Shown: in pieces, positions 12,001 through 25,700 of the stretch
Numbering within the stretch: position 1 is the stretch's first letter
Layout of the letters: each line of letters opens with the position of its first letter
Assembly: GCA_016508695.1 (NCBI GenBank)
Contig: VNKQ01000004.1
Span: 682,001 to 746,000, forward strand
DNA: 64,000 nucleotides
Source of the DNA: Hyphodiscus hymeniophilus
Lineage: Eukaryota > Ascomycota > Leotiomycetes > Helotiales > Hyphodiscaceae
Direction: 5' to 3'
Translations under genes and position numbers: made by a program
Notes under the pieces: model-generated
Databases searched by the model: none
What the model was told of the DNA's origin: nothing
Seen by the model: only the letters and a program-made list of their open reading frames with translations

Positions 12001-15000
12001 ATTAAAAAATAGTTTTATTAGTAATTCTATTATTATAGTAGTATTTTTAGTAAAGTTAGGTCTAGTACTTTTATAGCCTTTTACTATCCCCTTAATTTCT
12101 CAAATCTCTTTATATCTTATAATTTTTATATAATTTTAAAACTTGATTTTAGCTTTTACTAATTTAGTTATTACTTTTATCGCCTTTAATGCCTAAGACG
12201 TTTATAATCTAATCTCAAGTCACGTTATTGGATTTTTGCTACTTAATATTAAGAACTTTAAAAAAGAACTTATAACTTCTAAGCGATTCTTTAAGTAAAT
12301 TAGATAAGACTAGGGTCTAATAAAAATCGCTTTTATACCCTTCTTCTACCCTTATCTTCCTTATAGATCTATAATTTTATAAGGGTTAAATAAATATTAT
12401 TTAGATTTTACTTTTTATTTGATATAAGTGAAATGTACTTATTTAATTACGTATAGAAATTACGTCTTTAGTATAATCTACTAATTGAAATCTATTGTCT
12501 AATATCCTTAACTATCTTATAGTTACTAATTATAAAACGAACTTACTCTATTAGTATTAAGGACTTATATTATTATAAGGGTTCTTAAATTATATAACGC
12601 TAGTAGATACTAAAGCACGCTAAGTCTCGATGATTATAAAGGCCTTTATAAGAACGGACTTAAAAGTATATTCGAAAGTTATAAGACTTAAGCTTAAGTT
12701 ATAAGGACGACTCGGAAATCTAATAAAAGTAAGTTAATAGGGTTTTATAAGAACGGAGTCGAAAGATATAAGATTGTGCTTAAGGCCTTAGGCTATTTAA
12801 AAGACTTAGAACGCTAATTAAAAGGCTACTAAAGAGAGAATCGGGAATATATAACAATTTTCTATTAAATTTCACTTATTATAAAGTTGCTTAAAAGAAT
12901 TTAGAGTCACGTTTTATTATTAATATATAATAATATTAAAGTTTTAGTTAAGATATAAAATACTATAAAGTCCTTAAAGCTATAATTTAAGTTATAATCT
13001 AATTAACCCCAAAAGAAGAACTATTTCCTTATACTCTAAGCTTTACACTCTCTTATTACGTATATTTTATTAGTGTAATATAGTAAGTCCTTCTTCTTAA
13101 TTTAGTATCCCTAAATATTTAAGGATTTTATACTCGACTCTATTACTATATTCTGTATATCCTCCTCCTTATTAGCTTAATAATCCTCCTCGACTTTATA
13201 ACAAATATATTAATAGAATTTCACTTATTCTAATATTATATCGTTAAAGTAAAGTTTCTCGATAAACTCCCTAGAGAGTACTAGCGAGGCTATATAACGC
13301 TTTGCGACTAATTTTACTATCTGGTATTATATCTCCTTATGATATATAATCTACTAATAGAATACTATTTTCTTTTCTTATAAAACTAGATTAAAAGTAT
13401 CTTGGCTTATATTAAGCTACTTCTCGAACTCCTTAATATAGTTATTTAAGTTATTATTTATAGGATAGAAGTAGCCGAAATATAATTGTTAAAAACTAGT
13501 ATTTAATAATCTAAAGTTTTAAAGAATTCCTTAAAGCCGCTTTTCCGCTTAGTTTAGTAAATATATAGCGGCCTTAATAGCCTATTTGAGTTATTAAGTT
13601 ATATAGGAATCTAGTATAAGTCTAGGGTTAATATAAGAAAATCGTTCGTCGACGTTTATAGCTTATTAATAAGAAAGAGTTAGGGTTTGCACGGTATTAG
13701 AGACTAGGTCGCTAAAAGCTATATTAAATCGCGTAAGGGGAGATTCTTTTAGTATAAATTAGCGAGTTAGAGATAGGCTTCTATATAATCTCTTTAGTAC
13801 TCTTAGAGCCTCTTAACTAATTTTCTCTTTCTCTATATATAAAGTCTAAAAGAAACAAGTAATATCGGATATTTTTAAAAGTAGTAAAGGTTCTTAAGGT
13901 AGTTATAGTTTTATAAATAGGCCGCAAAGAGAAAGTTATAGGTTTTAATAAGTAAGGTAAGCTTTAAAGCAAATAATAAGTATAAAGAAGTCTTTTTTTA
14001 AGGGAGGTAAAGTAAGTTTGGTTTTGTGGGCTAGTAAGGCTAAAGACAAAGTACTTTATAGAGACAATATCTTAAATATAAGGGGAGGAAGTAAAGATAA
14101 TTCTTATAGAATTTAGTTATTAATATAAAGTAGCTTATAAAGAATATAATTTATTTTATATTACTAGTTAAATCTCGTATAAAATATATAGATATATATG
14201 CGCAAAGCTACTATTAGTATATTATAATACTAGAATCGTAAGGTTATTACTATTAGTACTAGAGAGATACGACGTTTATAATAGACTAAAAGTAGAAGTA
14301 AGTAGTATTTCTCTTTAATTTGTAGTTATAAGTGTTTTCTCTCGCTTGCTTTATATTATTCTTTGTTATTTTTTATTATATTAAACAAGGCCTCTAGCGT
14401 CTAAGCCTATAAGAACTATATTTTCCTAAAGCCACTTTTAGACTTGTAAAGGACTTAAGAAGGCTATATATAACAAAACAAGTAGCCCTAGCTAGAAGCT
14501 TAAAGGTAACGTTATATTAGTAATATAAATATATCTTAGTACGTTTATAAAATCTATAAAACTAATATACGATTATTAAGAATAAATACGCTATTATACT
14601 AATTATAAGAAATCTTAGCTTGAGAATTACTTGTTCTTATAATAGTTTTAAGCGCTAAGAGAAGAGGGAGGCTAAAGTATATATTAAAAGTCACGTAATA
14701 TAAGTAATATAATTATCTTTAGTAGAGATTAAATAATCCCTATTAATCTATAAGCTTTAGGGTCTTATAACCTTAAAATATTAGACCTATTAATAACTAA
14801 TACTATATTTACGTACTTAATGTGATAATAATAATATAGTTAGTAGATTAATAATATACGAGTAAGGGTTAAAGTATAAAGCAAAAGTCTGTTTTATAAA
14901 CGGACGAACAAATATAGTAATAGGCCTTAAATTAACCCTAACTTTGTTTAGAGCTTGTTATACTATATTTAGACTACTTTCTAGCCTATTCTAGACTAGT

Positions 15001-17408
15001 CGAGCACGTATACTAAAACCCGCTATACTTGATTCTACCTCTTTAGAATAGCTTTCTTCTTTTGTTAGATACTAACTAATACTATAAATATTTATATAAT
15101 TACAAGACTATAGTAACTAAAGTATTATAAATAGTAATATATTATAAACGCCTTTCAAACAAAGTCGTATTAATAATTAGAAGCGTTCTTTAGAATCCCT
15201 TTTAATATAGTAAATCCTAGAATAAGATATTACTATTTCTTTTATTTAGTAGAAATTCGGCTAATAATATAATCGCTCTTATTATAGTAGTAATCTAGCG
15301 TCTTGCCTTTACTATTAGTATACTTAGTATGCGTCTTATCTACTACAATTTACTACTCTACTCTATTTGATATAAATAAACTAGACTTAAGGTACTTTCC
15401 TTCTTTTAGCTTTTTTAAGTATTATCTTATATATTCTTATATACGGTTATAACGTATATAAAAGTAAAGTAGTTTACTACTTATAGTTATCCGATATTAA
15501 TGTTTATCCCCTTACTTTATATCTTAAGTCTATAATTAAGTAAGTCCGGACTATATCTTTATTATATTTTAACTATAAAGTATAAGTTTTTAGCTACGTT
15601 ATTAGCTTATAGTCTAATTCTATTTAGTTAATGCCTTTTGTCTATTTCCTCTTAAGTCTTATATATTATCTAATAGATTAATAGTTTTTTTCTTTTTTAA
15701 TTACTATTATTAAAGTTAATTCTAGAACTCTTTACTATTCTCTTAGTCGACTAAGTCGTCTCTTCTAGAACTTGTGCTACTTTTTCCTAGCGTTTAAATT
15801 AAAACGAGAAACCCTTTATATAAAGAGATTAATCAAGATAGTAAACAATTACTTTTAAGATATTATCGATAATAGTATTTTTATTATTAAGCTCGAAATA
15901 AAGCTTAAAGAGCTCTATATGTCTATTATTATACTAAGTCACGTATATATAATAACTCGATTATAAATAGCGTATCTTAGCTAGATTAGCCTAGAATATA
16001 AATCCGAGATTATAAAGCTTTATTTCGATAAAGGTATAAAATTGCCTAACCTTTAGGAGAAATATATTAAGAAGAGTCTTAATTTTAGTAGAGTAATTAA
16101 AGACTTCTACTATAGACTTGTCTTTACTATATAGGAAAATACTATTAATATTAGTAAGTGTTTATAAGTACTACTATTGTTTTAGAATATTATTACTAAT
16201 ATAATCTTAGGCTAGCCTAGCTCTTCTTTTTAGTAATAGTAGAGCGTTTGACTTCCTTAAGGAAACTCTTATTATTAACTTATAAAAATCGATCTTATTT
16301 ATAAGTAATTATATCTGAGTTTTATTTCTTAGCCGTAGTATAACACTTAATAAGTAATAAATAAAGGCGTATTCTATTAGTTTTCTTAGTAGCGGCCTTA
16401 TAGGGTTTCCGTTAGTAGACTAGCGTAAAGCTAGCTTATTACTTAATAATAAAATACTATTACTAATATAAGTATATTAGGCGATATTTAATACGCTACT
16501 TAAGAGTAAGAGAACATTAACGCTATTAAAAGTAACTAATTTTAGCCTAACGCTTAATAATAGAATAATATTAGTATTAGTAATAGTAGAATAAGCTAAA
16601 CCTAATATATAAGCGAGAAGTAAAATAATAATACTAGTATTAGAATCTATTAATTCTAACCTAGTACTTAGTACTAAAGCTAGCGATATATTTTATTCTT
16701 ACTTGCTTATTAAGCTATATTTCGAGAACCTAATATTTATACTTAGAGTAGTATCGAGCCTTAAACTATTTAGCCTAGTTACTTAAGAACTATATCCTTA
16801 GTAATAAGCTAACTACGTATTATCCCTAGCTATTTTAATCCTTCGAGATATTTTGCCCTTTTTATAGCCCCGGCCTCTTAACCCCTTAGTTAATCCGCCT
16901 TAAGACCCCCTAGTAATCCCCCTTTGAATATTCCTCGCTTTACTTTATAAGTCTTAAATTCCTCTAATATTAAATCTCTCTCTACTAATAAAGTACTCTT
17001 TAAGAGTAATAGTAATAATGTCTTTTACGAAAGTTAGTCTTTTAAATAGTCTAAGAATAAGCCTATAAGTTATTATATTACCCGGGTATTTTATCCTTAG
17101 TTAGAATCTCTTCTTAATAACTAACTAAGTCTTATAAGGTATAGTAGCTACTAAGGTAAATTAATTGACTTAAGTCTTTTAGTAGGAGAAGGCGAGGCTT
17201 AATAAAATAAGCTATCGATTCCGTAAGATAGAGAATATTATTAGAGAAGTTATCCACTAGTTTAAAGACTTGCTTAAGTAATATAACTTAATAATAGGGT
17301 CTAATCCTATTAGTTTACTCTTTGGTTATAACTTTTATTTATATTCTAAGATATATATTATTTATTATTAGGTGGTCTTAGGAGGAATATAACTAATATA
17401 TCTTGTGT
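9039..17408. other. RIP-mutated interior of the unit, no gene recognised
   Basis: This is AT-rich sequence of the same CpA/TpG-depleted character throughout. Many short protein-like stretches can be read on both strands, but none has a stop density clearly below background, and I see no RNA gene, LTR or intact domain. The same holds for the second copy at 40,231-48,600. Confidence 0.5.
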
Positions 17409-17432
17409 TTAGGGTTAAGATTAGGGTTAAGA
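17409..17432 (+). repeat. Two telomere-like 12-mers (TTAGGG-containing)
   Basis: The 12-mer ttagggttaaga occurs twice in direct tandem. TTAGGG is the telomere repeat of most filamentous fungi. The motif contains no C and no TpG, so it cannot be touched by RIP and could simply have survived from the original sequence. Two imperfect units are too few to prove a telomeric origin. Confidence 0.5.
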
Positions 17433-18698
17433 AAGTTCCGACTTTAAGTTAAACGAAAATTTAAAAGTATATTTTATTTAATTTCTTTGACTAAGGTTTC
17501 CCCCTAATTGAGAGCTTTAATTATCTTATACTATCGATTACTTATTATCCTTAGAGTTAACGTTATATTACGTAAAACTTATTTTATTAATACTTATTAT
17601 AGACTTCTTTTATAAATAAATTATATAAGTTTGGCTTACTCGAAAATTATAATATAATTAATATTATTTACTAAAATTATATATAGATTTAGTAGAAAGG
17701 GGTATACTTTAAAGCTAAATTTCTAATTTGTTTATATGTAAATTAGAGCGCGAGATATATTGCGAATATATTTAAAATTAATAATATATATTCTCTTCCG
17801 AGAAACTACTTTTTTATATAGTCTTTATTTAATTTTTTCTTTAAGCGATTATTACCTTATTACTCTTTATCTTTTAAATCTTAGAGGTTACTTAGGTTGT
17901 CTAATACTTAACCTTTAGATCTTATAAATATTCTCGCTTAATATAAATGGCTGTTACTATTTATTTAGGTTTATATAACGTAGTTTCAAGTTACTTGGTT
18001 ATACTTAATTACTAATATATATTCTAAATATATAATATTATACTTATATTAGATTCTCTAATAGTACTTGCGCTAATTACTTACCTAGTAGTAACGTACG
18101 TCTTTTTTTATATAATTAAATACCTTTAAAAATAATATTATCTCTTCTTTATTTTAATAATCCTAACTATAGTATTTGCCCCTATTATCTATAATATCTA
18201 GCTTATCGACCTAGGTAATTTAGCCTGCCCCCGTCCCCTAATCCTTATTATTTTATAAGACTATTTATAACTGAGTTCTTTTACCCGACCTTAAGAAACG
18301 TACTAAAAAGCTTAGCCTCTCTACTAAAGGTAAACGGGCTAACTTTATAACCCGGATCTAAATATTCTACTTAGGCTAGGTTAGTCTTATTTATAAAGTA
18401 ACCCTACGTAAGTATTTTAATTAGAACTTAAATATTCTTTAATTTAAGTACTCTTTACTTAGTTTATTTAAAGCTAGTAAAAAGCCTAAGATATAATACT
18501 ACTTTATTCTTATTACTAAGAATCGAGTTATTATAATTAATAGTTATAAGTTAGTTAATATACTAAATATTACGTATTTGGATTACTTATAGTAGTTTAG
18601 ATATAGTAGCTTTCTCTCTTAGCTTAGGAAAAGTCTCTTTTTTAACTATACTCGGAAGAGAGCCCGTTACTTCTAATAAAGAAACGCTTGTAATTCTA

Positions 18699-18881
18699 TT
18701 AAACGCAATTGTTTTTCTTAATAAAGAGAATCCTTTTCTCTCTTATAGCCCTAAAGAAAATTCCGAGAATAGTTAAGGATAAAAGTCTAAGAATTCTTCC
18801 GATTATATTACTCTTCTTAATATAGAGAATCTTATTCTCTCTTATACTATAGAAAAAAGGTCTATTAAGCCTAAAAAACAA
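18699..18881 (-). pseudogene. Stop-free - strand fragment with a 33-residue internal repeat
   Basis: Sixty codons read open on the - strand in both copies of the unit. The peptide has a repeated motif of the form FFxxIRExxILxIKKxN about 33 residues apart (FYSIRENKILYIKK and FRAIREKRILFIKK). The repeat is seen in the DNA as a 99-bp offset duplication. In this AT-rich DNA a 60-codon open run can arise by chance, so the repeat is better evidence of former coding than the openness. No family was recognised. Confidence 0.3.
18715..18860. repeat. Imperfect direct repeat, 99-bp period
   Basis: The segment beginning ttcttaataaagagaatcc at 18,715 recurs, diverged, at 18,814 (ttcttaatatagagaatct), with about 45 alignable bases in each. 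The period is a multiple of three. The same pair lies at 49,907 and 50,006 in unit 2. Confidence 0.5.
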
Positions 18882-19536
18882 AGGTACGAGAATTTACTTA
18901 ATAGAGCTACTCTTCCTAGTATTAGAAGCTTTACTTTATTTAATACTTTCGGGGGAAAGTCGATTAATACTAATATAATAAATAAAACAAAGTATAATAG
19001 GGCTTTTATCTATACTTCTCTTAAGTAAAGTAAGAGATCTTATACTTCTTTTAGTTTATTTATTAAAGATACTTATATAAATAATAAGACGCGTTAATAG
19101 CCTAGACTAGTTAAGATAACGGGTAGAATAAGAGCCTAAGGTAAGGGATCCCTTAAAGAGTAGATACTATTACTTAGAATAATATAGGGTTTATAAACGA
19201 GGCTTAGTAATTACTTTAAGGAATAAGAAGATATTAAAGAGAATATAGAACTTATTTTTAATTGCCTTTGATTATTCTCTTTATAGTATCTCTAAGTTAG
19301 TCTTTCGGCTTAGCGTTATTATAAGTATTATAGCGGATATAAATTAGTTAGAGTTTGAGTAAAGAAAATTAAAAGGGACTATTAGTAGTAACGTCCGAAT
19401 AAACTATATATAGAGCTATATATAGGGTATTATATATTATACTTTAAAAGCTTATTATACTTCTAGAACTTATAGTAATTTTATAGTAATACTAGTAGTA
19501 TTATATTAGTCTTACTTAAAGTATTTGCTAGTATAG

Positions 19537-19770
19537 ATACCTAAGCCTTTTAATACTTTGCGAGTATTCTTATAAGTTAAATATAATACTATATGTGAGA
19601 AGAGTATCTAGTAGTAGCTTATTTTCAAAAGTAATTCGGTATAGAAAAGAGGTTAAACGCAAGATAATTAAGGAACTTAGACTTATAACCCAAAACTTTC
19701 TTATAATTATAATTGACAAGTTTAATAAATCGTTCTTTTCTCTAAACTTTCTTAATTATAATAGTTATTA
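19537..19770 (+). pseudogene. Open + strand fragment of a degraded frame
   Basis: About 78 codons without a stop can be read in this copy, with a basic stretch RYRKEVKRKIIKELRL near the middle. Beyond the stop the same phase stays protein-like to about 20,110 with stops at a normal RIP density. No domain was recognised. The equivalent frame in unit 2 is also open for most of its length. Confidence 0.3.
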
Positions 19771-19786
19771 CTAAAGATATTACTAA

Positions 19787-22700
19787 GGCACAATTTATAT
19801 CCCTTATTTATCGGGAAATAAATTAAAGTTCCCTTAGTAATATTAAAGTTCTCTCGAGCCTTAAAAATACAAAACTATTTATTATATATAATAAATTTGT
19901 AAAGATTCAAGTTATTTTGTTTAGTAAGGGTTCGCCCTTATACTAAAAGCGTATTAAGAGACTTTAAAGCCAAGTACTATTTGCGTTACTTAGGATTTAT
20001 ATATAAATAAAAGACGTAAAGTAAAGTATTACTTACTCTAATAATAAGCCTTTACGTTATACTCTAGGGAACCCTTTACTCTAGAGTAGGGGTAGAAAAA
20101 GTAAAGCCTATAATAAAAATATATCCTTTTTATAATCTTTTTTACTAAGTATATTATATTCTTTTTTTTTTTAGGGTTTAGTTTCAAGTTGAGTTTTCTT
20201 AGTAAATCTCTAATATTTAGTCGATATTCTTATTAAAGTCTTTTGTCTTAAAGAGTAGTACTAAAGAAAAGGATAGTTTTTAAAATAAATATACTAGAGT
20301 ATTATATATTATATCTTGGGTAGTCTTGATTTTATATTACTATATTATTTATAATAGTAAGTAAATAGACTAAGGCTAATAAAGCTAAGTAATGGCTTAA
20401 ACTAAACAAGTTATATATAGGGTATAGTATAATATCTTTAGGACTTTAAAGTAAGTAATTTATAATAGGGCGCTTATAGTATTATTATTTTCTAGGATTA
20501 CTATTAGCTTATATATTCCTTCTTTAAGTTATAATATATAATCTATAGATATTCTAGCTTAACTTATTATAGTTTTATATAAAGAGTAAAGTTACTATTT
20601 ATAAAAGGCTATTAAAAAATTAGTAAATTGTAATATAAAAGTAAGTAGAAGTTATAGTCTTTATAGCTTAAATTTCTATAACTTACTATTATATTAGTAG
20701 GATTTGTAGACTATATAGTAAGTAGGAGAACTCTTTTAGCTTAAACGCTTATAAGTCTCTAGCGTGCTAATAGGTTTTGAAAGATAGGATAAAGCTAGTA
20801 TAAGTATATTAGAAGTGTAAATACGTATTTAAGGATTTGTAAAGTAGTTAACTTATATCTTTAGTGTTTATAAGTTACTATTAACTAATAGGACTTATAG
20901 ACTATATAGCGGAACTGTAATATAAGGCGTAGCTTTAAGTATTAATATAAACTTTATATAAATAATGTTTTTTAAAGTAGGGGCCGGAGGTATTGCTTTG
21001 TATATCTTATTCCTATATCTTCCTTTATCCGATACTATAACTTATATATTAATATAGGTAGCTAATAATAGTGCGAAGGTTAGAGCTTAATAAGAGTATA
21101 TTTAAATAGTATATTAGAGATAGTATTATATTAGAGTTACGCTTATTGCGGATCTTATACCTTAATTTAATTGATTTTAAAAATTAGAGATTATACTCGT
21201 TCGGGGTAGATATTCGAGGAAAAGGGATATTGGCTACTTAAGGCGTTATAGAGAATACTTATGACTTAATTAAATAAGAACGTTTAGTAGTCGCCTTATA
21301 TTTATAATATTTATAGACTTAATTAAGAAAGCTCTTTATATTTTCCTTAAGTTAATAATAATATATTTTATACTTGTATTTATTCTTATTCTTCTTAGTA
21401 GGAGTTCTTAGTTCGAGGATAATATAATTATATATAATATTTTCTAAAACGTAAAAGCCTAGTAATATTTGAGATATATTAAAAAGAAGTAAACGAAATT
21501 ATCGATTCCTTATTAATATAGCTCTTGTATTATTTGGTTTATTATATATAAGGATAGTTAGTATAATAGTCTTATAACTACTAGAGATAAGCTTAAAAGG
21601 GTACTAAGTTTAAAGGGTTTTAGGTTATTTTTAATATTATAATACGGGTAGTCTTTACTCGAAAATTAATTCCTTAGACTAAATAATATCGAAGACTTAT
21701 TTACTCCTTAAAGAAGATTATTATTTTCGCTTACTTGGTTCTTTTTACTACTAAAGTTAAATTATTATCTATATAATACTTTAAAGATTTTATAGTCTAA
21801 CTTTCTTATAAACTTAGTATATCCTTAATAGACTTAATTTGTAGCAAGTATTTTTATATATCCTCTAATGCCTTAGCTAACCTTATCTTATCCCTAATAC
21901 TCTTTTTATATTAGCCCGAGATATCCTTTTTTTACTATTTTAGAGAATACTTATAGCTAAATATTTCTAGTTTCTCGAGTATTATATACAAATTTTCGTA
22001 TACTTCTTTGTCCGTCGTAAAAACAAGTTAACTATTACTAAGTAAGATAAGATTACTAGTTGAATTATTATCTTTAGGGAAGCTAAAGTTAATAGCTTAC
22101 TTTATAACGGGGATATTTAAGAGGTTCTAATTAGCCGCTAATATTTCTTAATTATTAATACTATATATAAAGTAGGATTTACTAGTTAATAATATTCTAT
22201 TACTTTTAAAAGAGGTTAAAATAACGATAGGATTATATACTTTAGTTTTACTAGGATCGATACTCTAGAATACTCTTAAGAGTATACTTCTCTATTATTA
22301 GCTTTACTTTAATAATTATTCTTTATACTATTGTATTATATCCCTTTAAACTCGATTATATTTAGTTAATTCGATATTTTTCTTAAGAGATTAGAACTCC
22401 GAGATAAATATATTAATTCTATAGATAATATACCTTAGTTTGTCTCTAGCGCTAAGCTTATAAACCTTTATTTCTCTAATTAAAATCTTTTCTTCTAAGG
22501 CGTTTTTTGCCCCCTTTAAATCTATTAAAAATAGGTTTTATAATTTAAAGACGTTTAGATATTTGTATAAAAGAATAAAAGATCCTTTAAAAGTAGACTT
22601 TGTTTTAGTAATAAGTCCGGGATTATCTTATATCTTTTGTTTTACTTAATTGTTTTTATTATCCCGGCTATCTTCTTACTCTTTAGTAGTCTTTAAATCT

Positions 22701-25700
22701 ATTACTTCTAGAATCTTTTGAACGTATAATATATATAAAGTAACTCTAGTATTATCGGGATATTACTATAGTATTTAACTTATAATATAATTAGCTCTTA
22801 GTAATATTAGCTCAAGTAATAAAACGTACTTAAAGGCTATAAGCCCTTATGTTATATGCCCGACTTATACTATATTTAGGACTCAAATGTTCGGCTAGTT
22901 TTTATTTAATTCTTACTTATTAGATCTTTATTGCTATTACTTAATATTAAATAAAAATATCTGTGGTAATAAAATAGTAGCTTAGGGTCTTAAAGCAAAT
23001 AATTGTATTTGTAATATGCGAGCTCTAAGTTACCTTTTTTATACTTGTTTTTAATTTACGCTATAATAAGTCGATATTAGCTAAGTTACTAGATATACGT
23101 ATATACTTAGCCTTACTTAAATAAAATACATTAAGGTTACTAATTACTAATATATCTCTTTTAACTTTAAGTTGTATATTAGTACTTAATATTATCTAAA
23201 GTTATATCTAGGTCGTTAGAAACTTACTCTAAATATTATATAGTGACTTTTAACTTAAATATAATAAGTAATAGATAAGCGTTTATTAGTATTATTAATA
23301 TTTAATATCTAATAATACGATTTATTAGCAAATTATAGTATGCCTAATATATATATATACTAATTTACAAAAACGAAATCCCCTTTTACTTAATACTAAC
23401 TATTTATATATAGAATCGGGTATATACTTGCTATAAGTGAAATTGTGAGTTTAAGGGCTAATTAGACGGGATTTACTTTTTATTTAATACGTTAGTTCGA
23501 TTAAAAACCTTTTATTCTTAATTATAAAATAAGATTTCCTCTTATTAAACTTTATTTTATATAGTTCTAAGATAGTTATTTTAATCTCTTATAGTTATAT
23601 TAATATACTTAAGGCAATATAGTCTATCGAAATAGTAAAAGATAAGCCCCGAGATATTATAATTAAACGCAAGATAGATAAGGACCTTAATATTAATAAT
23701 ATTAAAAACGAGGATTCTTTTAGAAGTAACTTTACTAATTCGGAGGACGAGGCGTTTTAGTTTATATTTTGAGATAATTTGTAGAATAAAAAATCTAGTT
23801 ATAAGAATAAGTAAGATATTACTCTTGACTTTAAAGGCGAGTCGATTACACTTAATACAAATTCGGACTCTAAGCTATATTAGATATTTTAAGAGTAAAC
23901 GACTAATTACGTAAGTATTACTTAATATATATTTACTATAGTTATATTAAATGAGATTAATAACGCAGATACCGAACTAGGGGTTAAGGTATTATAATAG
24001 ACAAGAAAGGAGACTAAGTTACTTTAAAACTTTATCTTATTAATATTTATAATAATAGCTTAAAATATCTTATAGCTAATTATAGTTTATATCTCTCTAT
24101 TAATTCTTTACTTATCGCGGCTAATATACTTAGTCGCGACTAATACTATTAGTAGTAATATTATCGAATTAATTCTAGAGCTTTTCAATTATTAGAGAAT
24201 AGAAATAATAACTAAGACCTTATAAATCTAAGCCGGGAATAAAAGTAATTTAGCTTTATAGAATTTTGTAAACTTTAAATATACTCTAGAGTATATCTTT
24301 AATAAACTTATAAAGCTAGGCTTAATACTCTCGAGTAAGATTACGTTTATTCTTAGCTTTAAAGGAGAGATTCTATTAGAGAAAGAAATTGCCCTTATAA
24401 TACTTAAGAAAAACGAGTATAAGAAGAAGACTACCCTATATGCATAGTAATTTAATACTCAAATTTAATTAGAATATTAAGATACCTTAAAAAGGTATAT
24501 ATATAAAATTAGGGCTTTTAAGTAAGAAAAGAAAAGAGTATCTCCTTATAATTATAATTTCAAAGAATAGATAATAGAGAAGAGAAATCTTTTAATTTAA
24601 TAATACGTTATAAAGCTAATAGTATATTAGAAGATTAGTTTAAAGGTCTTATTTAGTTATAAGCCAAAGTCTTAGTATCGGGAGTATAGTGCGCTAGTAG
24701 ATATATAAAAGTAGTTAGTATATTTGTAAAATGTCTAGTATAAGAATAAATCTCTTAGATTCGATTTAGTAAGTCGGACTCTTCTTTACTTCTTAGACTT
24801 CCCTCTCTCGAGTTTAATATTAGTATAATAAATCCTTTATTATATAGGTTTCTCTTTTAAGTATCTTATCTTTGGTTAAACTTTTAGTTAAGTAATAGAT
24901 CTAGAGAATACTCTCTAATTAATATAAACTAAGCGAGACTAAAAATTGGCTTATATATTTGTATTACTAGAAATAAACTATTTAGAGAAAGTAATAGTAA
25001 AGTAGATTACTAAGGGTCTTATTGACTTCTATTAGCGCTAGCCTACTAGGTTTTACGAGTAAGAGCTAAGTCTACTCTAATTATAAATATATTCTTTTAT
25101 TTAATTTGTTTTATAAAATATAAAAATATAAAGATAGTTACTCTTGCCTTAGTTTATAAGAGAGTAAGAGATAGTAGTAAAAAGAATTATAAAGGTGATA
25201 TTACTCGTTTTATAAGCCTTCTTTTTATCTTATATTAGAGACTATACTTTACTATTTAGCTAAGGATAAAGCTTAGACCTAGTAAAGATCCCGAGTTAGT
25301 ATTTGTCGATATATACCTCTTCGAGCCTAAAACGTTACTTTTATATAAGCTAGACCCCTTTTTTTAACTACTTATAATATTATAAAGTATATAAATACTA
25401 AATATTCCCGATTATATTATTTAGACTATTTGTTAATAGTTTAAAGTTAAGGTACGGCCTATTCCTAAGCCTATTATAGATCCGAAGCTCGAACTCGTAA
25501 TATGGTTCGCTAAATTTGTTAGTTATAAATTATTAGGCAAAATTATTATATAGAAGTCTACTTTGTAACTTATTGCGTATTATCGAAGCTTTTATAAGAG
25601 TACTTTAGTACGATTTAATAGTTAGTTATATTCTGAAATCTCTAGGTTAATATTCGTTCTTTAAAGCTAACTAAACTAGACTTTAAGAGATAATATATAT

